Assembly (NCBI GenBank): GCA_021820805.1
Contig: JAKADF010000153.1
Coordinates: forward strand, 1 to 7,475
Direction of reading: 5' to 3'
DNA from: Bacillota bacterium
GTDB lineage: Bacteria; Bacillota; Bacilli; Alicyclobacillales; Alicyclobacillaceae
Length of the DNA: 7,475 nt
Shown here: positions 1 to 6,459 of the stretch, piece after piece
Numbering within the stretch: position 1 is the first letter of the stretch
Layout: each line of letters opens with the position of its first letter
Translations under genes and position numbers: made by a program
The notes under the pieces: model-generated
What the model was told of the DNA's origin: nothing
The model's database searches: none
The model's input: only the letters and a program-made list of their open reading frames with translations

Positions 1-173
1 GTTGCCGCATCACCGACATAGACGATGCGACCATCCGAAATAGCAATGGAACCATTCTCGATATACCCGATATCTCTCATTTCTGCTCCACGCTTTGGGC
101 CTTTTCCTCCCGAAACGGTAGCAATCTTTGCATTCTTTATTAGAAGATCCGCTTGTATTGCCAGTTTTACCAC
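1..173 (-). CDS. hutI: Imidazolonepropionase HutI, N-terminal part (cut by window edge)
   Basis: This is the first ~57 codons of a gene that runs off the left edge. The peptide reads VKLAIQADLLIKNAKIATVS, then a GPKRGAEMRD stretch and ENGSIAISDGRIVYVGDAA. This is the N-terminal beta-sandwich of amidohydrolase-superfamily imidazolonepropionases; the metal-binding HxH motif lies outside the window. HutI hydrolyses 4-imidazolone-5-propionate to N-formimino-L-glutamate in the cytoplasm, the step after urocanase. It lies 77 nt downstream of hutU on the same strand, so co-transcription is likely. The start is unclear. An ATG at 185 lacks a good ribosome site, the GTG at 173 sits inside the best Shine-Dalgarno (GAGGTG, 171-176), and a CTG at 164 is 6 nt from that site. 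The GTG is given as a compromise. The family call is confident, the start is not. Confidence 0.82.
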   Translation of the reverse strand, partial: MVKLAIQADLLIKNAKIATVSGGKGPKRGAEMRDIGYIENGSIAISDGRIVYVGDAA

Positions 174-250
174 CTCACTTCGCATTCGGTTATGCTTCAA
201 GTTACAGATTAGTCATCCATGGCTTTCCGAGCAACCGTATCGTCATTCCA

Positions 251-1906
251 TCATTTATTCCACATTGGGATGTAGACTTGCTCCTTCTTTGCCACTTCTG
301 CTGCTTTTTCATAGCCAGCATCGACATGACGGATGATGCCCATGCCTGGGTCACTTGTAAGGACACGCCTCAGTTTGCGTTCGGCTCTATCCGATCCGTC
401 CGCGACAACCACCATTCCAGCATGGATGGAGTAGCCAATGCCAACACCGCCGCCGTGGTGGACGGAAATCCAACTGCCGCCTGCTGCGGTATTCACGAGT
501 GCATTCAAAATCGGCCAGTCCGCGACTGCATCGCTGCCGTCTTTCATCGATTCGGTTTCGCGGTTCGGACTAGCAACAGAGCCACAGTCGAGATGGTCTC
601 GGCCAATTACGATTGGAGCAGATATCTCACCTTTGCGAACGAGTTCATTAATTGCGAGGCCGAACTTCGCCCTTTCACCGTATCCGAGCCAACAAATCCG
701 TGCAGGCAAACCTTGGAAGGCAACTTTCTCATGCGCCATTTTAATCCACCTACGCAGATGTGCATCTTCTGGGAATAGTTTGAGGACAAGTTCATCCGTC
801 TTATAAATATCTTCTGGGTCGCCGGAGAGTGCTGCCCAGCGAAACGGACCTTTTCCCTCACAGAATAATTCGCGAATATAGGCTGGCACGAAACCTGGGA
901 AGTTAAATGCATCTTTAACGCCCTCGTCAAATGCGACCTGGCGGATGTTGTTCCCATAGTCAAATACCGTGCTGCCCATCTTTTGTAAATCAAGCATTGC
1001 CTGAACATGCTTGGCCATATTTGCTTTAGAACGCTTGATGTACTCTTCAGGATCCGCTTTCCGAAGCTGTGCTGCTTCCGCGAGCGTCATGTCTGCAGGG
1101 ATGTAGCCGTTAAGTGGATCGTGTGCAGAAGTTTGGTCTGTCACAAAATCAGGCACTACTTTACGGCGAACGAGTTCTGGTAAAATCTCCGCAGCATTGC
1201 CAAGAAGTCCAATGGACAATGCCTCGCCTTTGTCCATTGCAGCCCTTGCTTTTTGAAGGGCATCGTCTAAATCGAAAGCCATTATGTCACAGTATTTTGT
1301 ATCAATGCGACGCTCAATTCGTTCTTTGTCAACTTCCACAACAATCGCTACGCCGCCATTCATGGTAATTGCAAGCGGTTGTGCGCCACCCATACCACCA
1401 AGTCCAGCTGTGACAGTCAATTTTCCTTTCAAGCTTGAAAGACCTTTTTGACGAGCCGCTTCTGCCAATGTCTCGTAGGTGCCTTGCAAAATACCTTGTG
1501 TGCCGATGTAAATCCAGGATCCAGCTGTCATTTGCCCGTACATCATGAGTCCCTTTTTGTCGAGTTCACGGAAGTGATCCCAATTTGCCCATGCAGGTAC
1601 AAGCATGGAGTTCGACAAGAGTACACGCGGCGCATCTTCATGAGTGCGGAATTTACCGACAGGTTTTCCAGATTGAATCAATAAGGTTTCATCATTGCCA
1701 AGTTCCTTCAGGCTTTTTACAATCGCTTCAAATGCATCCCAGTTGCGGGCTGCTTTTCCGTATCCGCCATAGACAATCAATTCTTCTGGATTTTCAGCAA
1801 CTTCTGCATCCAAATTATTCATTAACATACGTAGAGCAGCTTCTTGTTCCCAGCCCTTCGTTTGGAGCCCGGTTCCACGTGGAGCACGGATTGCCGTTCG
1901 TTTCAT
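251..1906 (-). CDS. hutU: Urocanate hydratase (urocanase), canonical copy
   Basis: A complete 551-residue urocanase, close to the family length of about 550-560. It adds water to urocanate to give 4-imidazolone-5-propionate, using tightly bound NAD+ as an electrophile. All signature elements are present: [12 protein letters not shown] (45-56), [10 protein letters not shown] (168-177), GNAAE (236-240), DQTSAH (257-262), YGNN (317-320), the catalytic cysteine at 405 in [13 protein letters not shown] (aligned by eye with Cys410 of the Pseudomonas putida enzyme), [16 protein letters not shown] (436-451) and HHGGGVG (483-489). The ATG at 1906 has a strong AGGGGG site (1915-1920) 8 nt upstream. It lies 80 nt after the AraC-family gene and 77 nt before hutI, all co-directional, so it is the main urocanase of this operon. 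The C-terminus is short, ending in IPMWNK. Nothing in the reading frame suggests damage. Confidence 0.97.
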   Translation of the reverse strand: MKRTAIRAPRGTGLQTKGWEQEAALRMLMNNLDAEVAENPEELIVYGGYGKAARNWDAFEAIVKSLKELGNDETLLIQSGKPVGKFRTHEDAPRVLLSNSMLVPAWANWDHFRELDKKGLMMYGQMTAGSWIYIGTQGILQGTYETLAEAARQKGLSSLKGKLTVTAGLGGMGGAQPLAITMNGGVAIVVEVDKERIERRIDTKYCDIMAFDLDDALQKARAAMDKGEALSIGLLGNAAEILPELVRRKVVPDFVTDQTSAHDPLNGYIPADMTLAEAAQLRKADPEEYIKRSKANMAKHVQAMLDLQKMGSTVFDYGNNIRQVAFDEGVKDAFNFPGFVPAYIRELFCEGKGPFRWAALSGDPEDIYKTDELVLKLFPEDAHLRRWIKMAHEKVAFQGLPARICWLGYGERAKFGLAINELVRKGEISAPIVIGRDHLDCGSVASPNRETESMKDGSDAVADWPILNALVNTAAGGSWISVHHGGGVGIGYSIHAGMVVVADGSDRAERKLRRVLTSDPGMGIIRHVDAGYEKAAEVAKKEQVYIPMWNK

Positions 1907-1914
1907 AGTTGATT

Positions 1915-1920
1915 CCCCCT
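1915..1920 (-). promoter_or_regulatory. Ribosome binding site of hutU
   Basis: AGGGGG lies 8 nt before the hutU ATG. It confirms the start at 1906 in the 80-nt gap between the regulator gene and hutU. Confidence 0.75.
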
Positions 1921-1955
1921 AATCAGTTCTCACAACAACCGTAGCGGGAAATTAC

Positions 1956-1971
1956 TTTCATGTACATGGAA
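1956..1971. promoter_or_regulatory. Near-palindrome between regulator gene and hutU (candidate operator)
   Basis: TTTCATGTACATGGAA is a 16-nt inverted repeat with one mismatched pair and a perfect 10-nt core, CATGTACATG. It lies 50 nt upstream of the hutU start and 16 nt after the stop of the AraC-family gene. It could be an operator for an internal hutU promoter. The binding protein is unknown; AraC-family proteins more often use direct repeats, so a link to the neighbouring regulator is a guess. Confidence 0.3.
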
Positions 1972-1986
1972 CCTGTTGCTCTCTTT

Positions 1987-2958
1987 CTATAGGATTTTGC
2001 TTCGAAACTCTGTCGGCGTAATTCCAACATGGGAACGAAAGGATTTGCTAAAATAGTTCGGATCTTGAAAACCTACGCTGTAAGCAACATCTGCAACGGA
2101 GAAATCGGGCAGTTTTAACAATTCCTTTGCCTTGTCAATCCTAGATTTTTTAATAAACGCAGTCACCGTTAATCCCATTTCCTTCCGAAACAGATGACTT
2201 AGATAGTAGTGGCTGACCAGACAATGAGCAGAAATTTTCTCTAGTTCCAAGTCTTCATTCAAGTGGCTCATAATATATCGAATCGCTTCCTGAATCATTT
2301 GCGGTTTCGTACCACCCGACTGGTCCATTCGCGACGCCTCGTCCGCATGTTTCCGTTCAAAGTCCTCATATTCACTGAAATTCCGATATTCGTCTTCCTC
2401 ACTATAAAGTTCCGCATCCGATTCAAGACAAACGAGCTTTTGCAATTGCTTTGCATGTTTTGCAGCATTCCTTGCTGCCCGGATACCTGTTGGAAGGTAT
2501 GTAGGGCCATCCACCACATGGGAAAGTCCAGCATGCAAAGTAGCGCCAAACGGCAGCTTAACTAAAGAAAGCCCCTGCTCAACTTCGCACAAGATATCTC
2601 CCTTAGACGGTGAGGTTACACTTTCAGCAGCCATGTCTTCCGAAAGCAAAATGATACATTCCAAATCCTCATGCCATTCTGCAAGCATACGAGGCCATTC
2701 AGCACGGAGTGCGTTCGTCAATAACTTTCGATAGGTAAATTTTTGTTTATCGCTCTGAAGTCTTCCCCCACACGAATGTGTATCGATTAATATCGCAATT
2801 GCAAGATTTGGCAGTGCATCGATACCAAGACTCTGCTGCAACTTCCATAAATCGATTGGGCTCAGCAATTGACCAATAATCATGGCATGAACAAATCTGC
2901 TTTTGGCAAATTCACGTTCTGTAAAAGGCATAAAGAATGCACTTAATTGTTCAGTCAT
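1987..2958 (-). CDS. AraC-family transcriptional regulator with GGDEF-like N-terminal region
   Basis: A 323-residue regulator. The last ~100 residues form a typical AraC DNA-binding domain with two helix-turn-helix units: first the stretch around LEKISAHCLVSHYYLSHLFRKE, then FSVADVAYSVGFQDPNYFSKSF and the closing GITPTEFR. The N-terminal ~190 residues are not a cupin. The pattern AIAILIDTHS, ECIILLSED, TLHAGLSHVVDG and GIRAARNAAKHAKQL resembles the degenerate GGDEF-like region of CdaR/PutR and YesN-type regulators. An acidic linker (SDAELYSEEDEY) joins the two halves. The ATG at 2958 is chosen because GGGGTGA lies 5-6 nt upstream; it overlaps the preceding urocanase-like gene by 8 nt (ATGACTGA), suggesting translational coupling. 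Lying between two urocanase genes, it probably senses a pathway substrate or intermediate and controls this operon. That role is inferred; in Bacillus subtilis the hut operon is instead controlled by HutP, which is not seen here. Confidence 0.9.
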   Translation of the reverse strand: MTEQLSAFFMPFTEREFAKSRFVHAMIIGQLLSPIDLWKLQQSLGIDALPNLAIAILIDTHSCGGRLQSDKQKFTYRKLLTNALRAEWPRMLAEWHEDLECIILLSEDMAAESVTSPSKGDILCEVEQGLSLVKLPFGATLHAGLSHVVDGPTYLPTGIRAARNAAKHAKQLQKLVCLESDAELYSEEDEYRNFSEYEDFERKHADEASRMDQSGGTKPQMIQEAIRYIMSHLNEDLELEKISAHCLVSHYYLSHLFRKEMGLTVTAFIKKSRIDKAKELLKLPDFSVADVAYSVGFQDPNYFSKSFRSHVGITPTEFRSKIL

Positions 2959-4591
2959 ATGCATCACCCCAGACGCCGACCCCAAATGTGGACATCATTT
3001 GTTTCGCTACTGGATAACCTGCGTCTGCATAACGTAATACGCCAAACTGGGCCTCGCCCAACAGGGCTTGCCTCACTTTTTTGTCAGACTTGCCGTCCAC
3101 AATTACAGTCATTCCTGTGTGAATTGAATAACCGACACCAACCCCGCCGCCCTGCTGTACAGAAACGAGAGTTGCACCAGATGACGCCATAAGTAAAGCA
3201 TTTAAAATCGGCCAATCGGCAATTGCGTCAGATCCGTCTTGCATGCCCTCCGTTTCCCTGTGCGGGGATGCCATAGTTGCGCCGCTGAAGTGGTCTCTTG
3301 TAACCGCCATGGGTGCTTTTAACTCGCCTGCTCCCACAAGTTCAATCAGCTTGTCCACAAATCGCTCCCTCTGTTCATAAGTCAACCATGCAGATCGAGC
3401 AGGAAGCCCTTGAAAGTGGACACGCTCTTGAACAAAACGGATCCAGGAAGTTAGCTTTTCATCATTTTCAAATTCCTTGAGCAAAAAATTATCGATTCGG
3501 AAAATATCTTCCGGGTCGCCTGAGAGTGCAATCCAACGGATCGGGCCTGTTCCAGCACAGAATAAGTCCCGTACAAATAATTGAATAAACGATGGTATCT
3601 CGAGTGCCTGTTCAAAACCGGATTCAGCAGCTTGGCCGCGTATATGGTTCCCGTATTCAAACACGACGGCACCTTGCTTCTTGAATTCCATCATGGCTTG
3701 TACATGCCGAACCAGCGTTTTGCGAGCTTCTTGTATATATTTTTTGGGATGTTCGACCCGTAGCTGTAGAGCTTCGCCGAGGGTCATTCCACATGGAATA
3801 TATCCTTCCAAAAGGTCGTGAGCAGACGTCTGGTCTGTTACAACATCTGGCACGATGCCTTTTTGGGCAAATGATTCATAGACCTCTGCGGCATTGCCAA
3901 CGATCCCAATCGAGAGCGGATAACCCGCCTTCATTGCTTCTTTAGCAAGGCGCACTGCCTCGTCTATGCTGTCTGTTGCCATCTGAATATGGTTTGTCTC
4001 AATCCGTTTCATGACTTTTTGTCTGTCTGCTTCGACAATAATGGCGACTCCTTCATTCATCTCAACTGCAATGGGCTGCGCACACCCCATACCGCCAAGG
4101 CCGCTTGTGAGTATAAGCCTTCCTTTTAACGATCCGTCAAAATGCGTCTTTGCAATATGCCACAAAGTTTCAAATGTGCCTTGCAAAATTCCTTGTGCAC
4201 CGATATAGGCCCAGGAGGAAGCTGTAGACTGGCCGTACAAAGTAAGATTCTTTTCATTTAGTTCGTGAAACGTTGTCCAGTTCGCCCATTTTGGCACAAT
4301 CATAGCATTTGACATGATGACCCTCGGTGCATATTCACTTGTTGTGAAAACACCAACAGGTTTGCCGGATTGCACAACCAAAGTTTCATTACTTTTTAAA
4401 TTTGGGAGAATTCTCTTAAATTCATTGAGTGCTTCCTTGTCTCGCACTGCTCTACCATTGCCGTAAACGATAAACTCATATGGATCCTCCGCCACATCCG
4501 ACGCAAGCGAGTTTAACAAAAGCTGATATATCCCTTCCTGCTCCCAACCGAGACATATTTTTGGTTTGCTGCCTTGCGCTACTTGAGACAA
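2951..4591 (-). CDS. Divergent urocanase-family hydratase lacking the catalytic cysteine
   Basis: A complete 546-residue paralogue of the downstream HutU, alignable end to end. It keeps most residues that contact NAD+ in urocanases: Gln121, GGMG (166-169), Glu187, GNAAE (232-236), DQTSAH (253-258), YGNH (313-316) and GGGVGVGYS (481-489). It differs at the reaction centre. LPARSAWLTYEQR has Ala401 where HutU has the catalytic Cys. VYGNGRAVR is two residues shorter than [20 protein letters not shown] replaces [20 protein letters not shown] replaces [12 protein letters not shown], and QQGGGVG replaces HHGGGVG. It probably hydrates a different urocanate-like substrate; thiourocanate and S-methylthiourocanate hydratases are known members of this superfamily. 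The TTG start at 4591 has AAGGGG (4601-4606) 9 nt upstream. It is first in the operon and overlaps the regulator gene. Automatic pipelines would call it hutU. The family is certain, the substrate unknown. Confidence 0.92.
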   Translation of the reverse strand: MSQVAQGSKPKICLGWEQEGIYQLLLNSLASDVAEDPYEFIVYGNGRAVRDKEALNEFKRILPNLKSNETLVVQSGKPVGVFTTSEYAPRVIMSNAMIVPKWANWTTFHELNEKNLTLYGQSTASSWAYIGAQGILQGTFETLWHIAKTHFDGSLKGRLILTSGLGGMGCAQPIAVEMNEGVAIIVEADRQKVMKRIETNHIQMATDSIDEAVRLAKEAMKAGYPLSIGIVGNAAEVYESFAQKGIVPDVVTDQTSAHDLLEGYIPCGMTLGEALQLRVEHPKKYIQEARKTLVRHVQAMMEFKKQGAVVFEYGNHIRGQAAESGFEQALEIPSFIQLFVRDLFCAGTGPIRWIALSGDPEDIFRIDNFLLKEFENDEKLTSWIRFVQERVHFQGLPARSAWLTYEQRERFVDKLIELVGAGELKAPMAVTRDHFSGATMASPHRETEGMQDGSDAIADWPILNALLMASSGATLVSVQQGGGVGVGYSIHTGMTVIVDGKSDKKVRQALLGEAQFGVLRYADAGYPVAKQMMSTFGVGVWGDAYD

Positions 4592-4732
4592 TTAAAACAA
4601 CCCCTTATATCTATCGAAATCGTTTATAATTAACATAAAATTCCTTGCATCAAGCAACAGATATTGCATGAATCATCTGCATTCCATTTTTAAGTGTAAT
4701 CACATGCTTTTCAATCCTATTAAAAATCAAGA
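4592..4732. promoter_or_regulatory. Divergent control region with repeats and a possible cre site
   Basis: This AT-rich 141-nt gap separates the urocanase-like gene (minus) from the lyase remnant (plus). It holds the AAGGGG ribosome site at 4601-4606. On the minus strand TATAAACGATTTCG (4615-4628) matches the CcpA cre consensus TGWNANCGNTNNCA at 7 of its 9 fixed positions, so carbon catabolite repression is possible. On the plus strand three copies of TTGCAT or CTGCAT begin at 4645, 4664 and 4677; such direct repeats would suit an AraC-type activator. Promoter hexamers are weak on both strands; the best minus-strand pair is TTGATG (4648-4653) and TATAAA (4623-4628) with a long 19-nt spacer, which would suit a promoter needing an activator. 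Confidence 0.4.
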
Positions 4733-5430
4733 ATGAACACGCTTTCTTCCATAGTTAAAACAAAAAATGTCACGCTTGGCCTAAAAGACATTACGGTTTT
4801 AGATCTGGTTGAAGTTGCCCGCTACGATGCCAAAGTGGTATTGTCTCAAGTTTATTGCGACCGAGTTACTCACCCCAGGGAGTTGACCGAACACTTTATT
4901 GCTGAAAACCGTCTTAATTTAAGGTGTAACAACAGGGTTCGGAAGTAATATGAAAAGTAATTTCCGCCGATGACGCGGAAACCCTCTTCAACTAAGTTAC
5001 AAAGAAGGACTAGCGCTTGTTACCGGGACGACTTCCGCTACTGCAATATCTGCTCTGTCAGTGTACGATGCTACTCAGGCTATTAAAACCGCGGATATAG
5101 CAAGTTCTATTACAATCGAGGGACTAAAGGGCACCATCATGGCATTTGATTCAAGACCTCAGTCTACGATGTATTCCCCAGGTACACGGAACTGTAAAAA
5201 TTTTAAAAGAGGCAAGAGAAAACATTCAAGATGAAATGAACTCTGTTAGCGATAATCCCATCGTCTATCCTATTGACTCAAGTGGAATTGCACTGATGGG
5301 CGGAAATTCCGACGGGATATATAGGACTTTCTTCAGATATGATGTGCATCGCGATGGCAAATGTACCGTTTACGATTGCTGTAAACCATATTTCTTGTGA
5401 CAAATGGCTAAGCATGGTTTTCCTTCCTAT
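4733..5430 (+). pseudogene. Histidine ammonia-lyase-like gene, degraded (frameshifts, deletions, truncated)
   Basis: Segments in all three plus frames join into an aromatic amino acid lyase. The order is: LKDITVLDLVEVARYDAKV with RELTEHFIAEN (4733-4920); after a one-base shift GVTTGFGSNM (from 4922); VISADDAETL in a third frame; PLQLSYKEGLALVTGTTSA through IEGLKGTIMAFD (about 4980-5150); QDLSLRCIPQVHG with EMNSVSDNPIVYP and GGNSDG (5149-5316); then, after another shift, GLSSDMMCIAMANV. Between ETL and PLQLSYKEG roughly 110-120 residues are missing, including the Ala-Ser-Gly that forms the MIO cofactor. About 50 residues are missing between IMAFD and QDLSLRC. Everything after MANV is gone, roughly the last third of a ~500-residue family. 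The gene cannot make an active lyase. Its intact ancestor would have removed ammonia from histidine or a relative, supplying the neighbouring urocanase-like enzyme. The end coordinate is the last stop of the final frame and is approximate. Confidence 0.88.
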
Positions 5431-5482
5431 AATATAATTTTTCGGTTTTACATTCGACGTAACTAGTCATTTGCCTGTTCGG

Positions 5483-5504
5483 TTTCGTGTATACAAACAC
5501 GAAA
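5483..5504. other. Perfect 8-bp inverted repeat in the gap after the abrB-like gene
   Basis: TTTCGTGT and ACACGAAA pair perfectly around a 6-nt loop, ATACAA. On the minus strand this lies about 50 nt past the stop of the abrB-like gene, so it could be a 3' end hairpin, but no T-run follows on either strand. It may equally be a protein-binding palindrome. The rest of 5431-5554 shows only a short stem (TAAGC/GCTTA) and no gene. Confidence 0.35.
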
Positions 5505-5554
5505 GGCTAAGCTTTTCGCTTAACTCTTTTGTGTGAACAAAGAACCCATGGATA

Positions 5555-5836
5555 TTACATTTCTATTGTGTTTTTATGTTCATATGTCTGACTAGATAGT
5601 TGTGAATGGCAATTCCCACAAATTTTGTAGCCGTGGAATGCAATAACATTATCTACTTCACCGCAAAAAACACACCCTGGCATATACTTTTTTATTCCAA
5701 TTTGGTTATTGCCAGCAAAGAACATAACTGGATCTCCGTTGCCGAAATCAAGTATGTCGCGTAATTCCTTGGGGATTACGATACGGCCAAGTCCGTCTAG
5801 CTCTCTACTCATTCCAGTTGATTTCATTAATATCAT
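5555..5836 (-). CDS. AbrB-family transition-state regulator with C-terminal four-cysteine module
   Basis: A 93-residue protein. Residues 4-50 (MKSTGMSRELDGLGRIVIPK, then ELRDILDF, and IGIKKY) match the swapped-hairpin DNA-binding domain of AbrB, Abh and SpoVT; these proteins bind DNA as dimers or tetramers and repress stationary-phase genes during growth. The second half differs from classical AbrB. It carries CVFC (55-58) and CGNC (73-76), which look like a small zinc ribbon. AbrB paralogues of this shape are common in Bacillales. Two starts are possible: ATG at 5836, only 2 nt from AGGAG (5839-5843), or ATG at 5827, 11 nt away. The second gives the classical MKSTG beginning and 90 residues. 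It stands alone between a pseudogene and gene remnants, so its targets cannot be told from context. Confidence 0.88.
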   Translation of the reverse strand: MILMKSTGMSRELDGLGRIVIPKELRDILDFGNGDPVMFFAGNNQIGIKKYMPGCVFCGEVDNVIAFHGYKICGNCHSQLSSQTYEHKNTIEM

Positions 5837-5979
5837 GTCTCCTATCGCTTGTTATCAGGTCATTTTATCCCAAAACGATTGAAATACTATCGAAATGAAT
5901 AGCAATCTATAACATGGTGAAAGTTTCTACTAAAGTGAAGGACGCCATAAACCTGTAGAATAAAAAAAGTCGGCCAAAA

Positions 5980-5993
5980 ACTCCTGATGGAGT
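5980..5993 (-). terminator. Probable intrinsic terminator of the remnant at 6013-6096
   Basis: On the minus strand ACTCC-ATCA-GGAGT forms a 5-bp stem with a 4-nt loop followed directly by TTTT, about 20 nt after the TGA at 6013. A second T-run (TTTTTT) follows at 5962-5968. The stem is short, but its position after a stop codon fits a terminator. Confidence 0.5.
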
Positions 5994-6012
5994 GTCAGCA
6001 ACTGTCTTAATT

Positions 6013-6096
6013 TCAGTTAAGGTGCTTTTTGATTGCTCCTCCGACTTCCGTTTCAGAAAGGCCGGTGACTTCTTTTAAATCCGTTGTGGCAGCATC
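6013..6096 (-). pseudogene. C-terminal remnant of an unidentified protein
   Basis: A minus-strand reading frame ending at the TGA at 6013 encodes DAATTDLKEVTGLSETEVGG followed by AIKKHLN. It has a natural C-terminus and a terminator-like hairpin behind it, but it is closed upstream by TAG at 6097-6099 and has no start. The amphipathic pattern LKEVTGLSETEVGGAIKKHL looks like a helix-turn-helix-like tail. I do not recognise the family. It is most likely the end of a gene whose body was deleted, the junction with the membrane-protein fragment lying near 6100. It could also be a chance reading frame. Confidence 0.35.
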
Positions 6097-6107
6097 CTAC
6101 AATCTGA

Positions 6108-6338
6108 ACGGAAGAGGTCGCTTATATTGAGACTGGATATGACGCCAAAGTAACCCAAGATGCTGCAAGTTGGAGGGACTGGGAACGCTTTATAGGGAAC
6201 AACTGGGGAGAATCACTACTTGTAATGGCGCTTGCTGCCCTCATTGGGGCAGGATTGTGGTTACTCGTCCGCCCGGATAGACCATTTGATGCACCAGACC
6301 TGCCTACGGGTGCGGATTTGACCAAGATGCACTTATAA
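6108..6338 (+). pseudogene. C-terminal fragment of a membrane protein
   Basis: A plus-strand frame of 76 codons ends at TAA 6336-6338 with no usable start: upstream is TGA (6105-6107) and the first in-frame ATG falls inside the membrane helix. The peptide begins TEEVAYIETGYDAKVTQD, continues with a Trp-rich AASWRDWERFIGNNWGES, has one hydrophobic helix (about residues 36-54, LLVMALAALIGAGLWLLV) and ends in a charged, Pro-rich tail, RPDRPFDAPDLP plus TGADLTKMHL. The composition is clearly that of a real protein, probably the last helix and cytoplasmic tail of a multi-span transporter. I cannot name the family. The N-terminal part was lost at about 6107. Its opposite-strand frame is a shadow. 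Confidence 0.6.
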
Positions 6339-6373
6339 GCGTGTGCAAACAAACAAAACAATTACGGTTCTAT

Positions 6374-6428
6374 AAGGACAGCAAAGAATCAGATCTCCTT
6401 CTATGAGGCTCTGATTCATGCTGTCCTT
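6374..6428. terminator. Long hairpin, probable shared transcription end
   Basis: AAGGACAGC (6374-6382) pairs with GCTGTCCTT (6420-6428), and GAATCAGA (6386-6393) pairs with TCTGATTC (6410-6417): 17 perfect pairs separated by a small AAA/AT internal loop, with a 16-nt apical region. It lies about 32 nt after the stop of the dehydrogenase gene on the minus strand and about 36 nt after the membrane-protein fragment on the plus strand, so it could end both transcripts. Only short T-tracts flank it (CCTTTAG on plus, CCTTATAG on minus), so termination or mRNA 3' protection are both possible. Confidence 0.55.
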
Positions 6429-6459
6429 TAGATTAGGGGGGAAGTTCATGAAATTGATA

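Noticed and set aside
25..1908. Several plus-strand open frames opposite hutU and hutI (such as 128-778 and 1585-1908)
   Set aside because: They lie antisense to strongly conserved genes, lack ribosome sites and have compositions typical of shadow frames.
1946..1957. GGAAATTACTTT here resembles, inverted, AAAAGTAATTTCCGC near 4954 in the lyase remnant
   Set aside because: The match is about a dozen AT-rich bases, and the second copy encodes conserved lyase sequence, so chance is the simplest explanation.
2962..2985. Longer starts of the AraC-family gene (MGSASGVMH extension)
   Set aside because: These codons are the out-of-frame tail of the upstream urocanase-like gene; the best-placed ribosome site supports the ATG at 2958.
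2263..4208. Plus-strand and alternate-frame open frames within the regulator and the urocanase-like gene
   Set aside because: They are shadows of confident genes; fragments such as a frame-shifted urocanase stretch (3451-3672) only mirror the real frame.
5967..6047. Inverted AAGTCGG and CCGACTT flanking the small terminator
   Set aside because: Only 7 bp across a 67-nt interval, one arm inside the remnant reading frame; not enough to claim a mobile-element end.
6122..6361. Minus-strand open frame opposite the membrane-protein fragment
   Set aside because: No ribosome site; low-complexity composition; it mirrors the plus-strand fragment, which has clear protein character.
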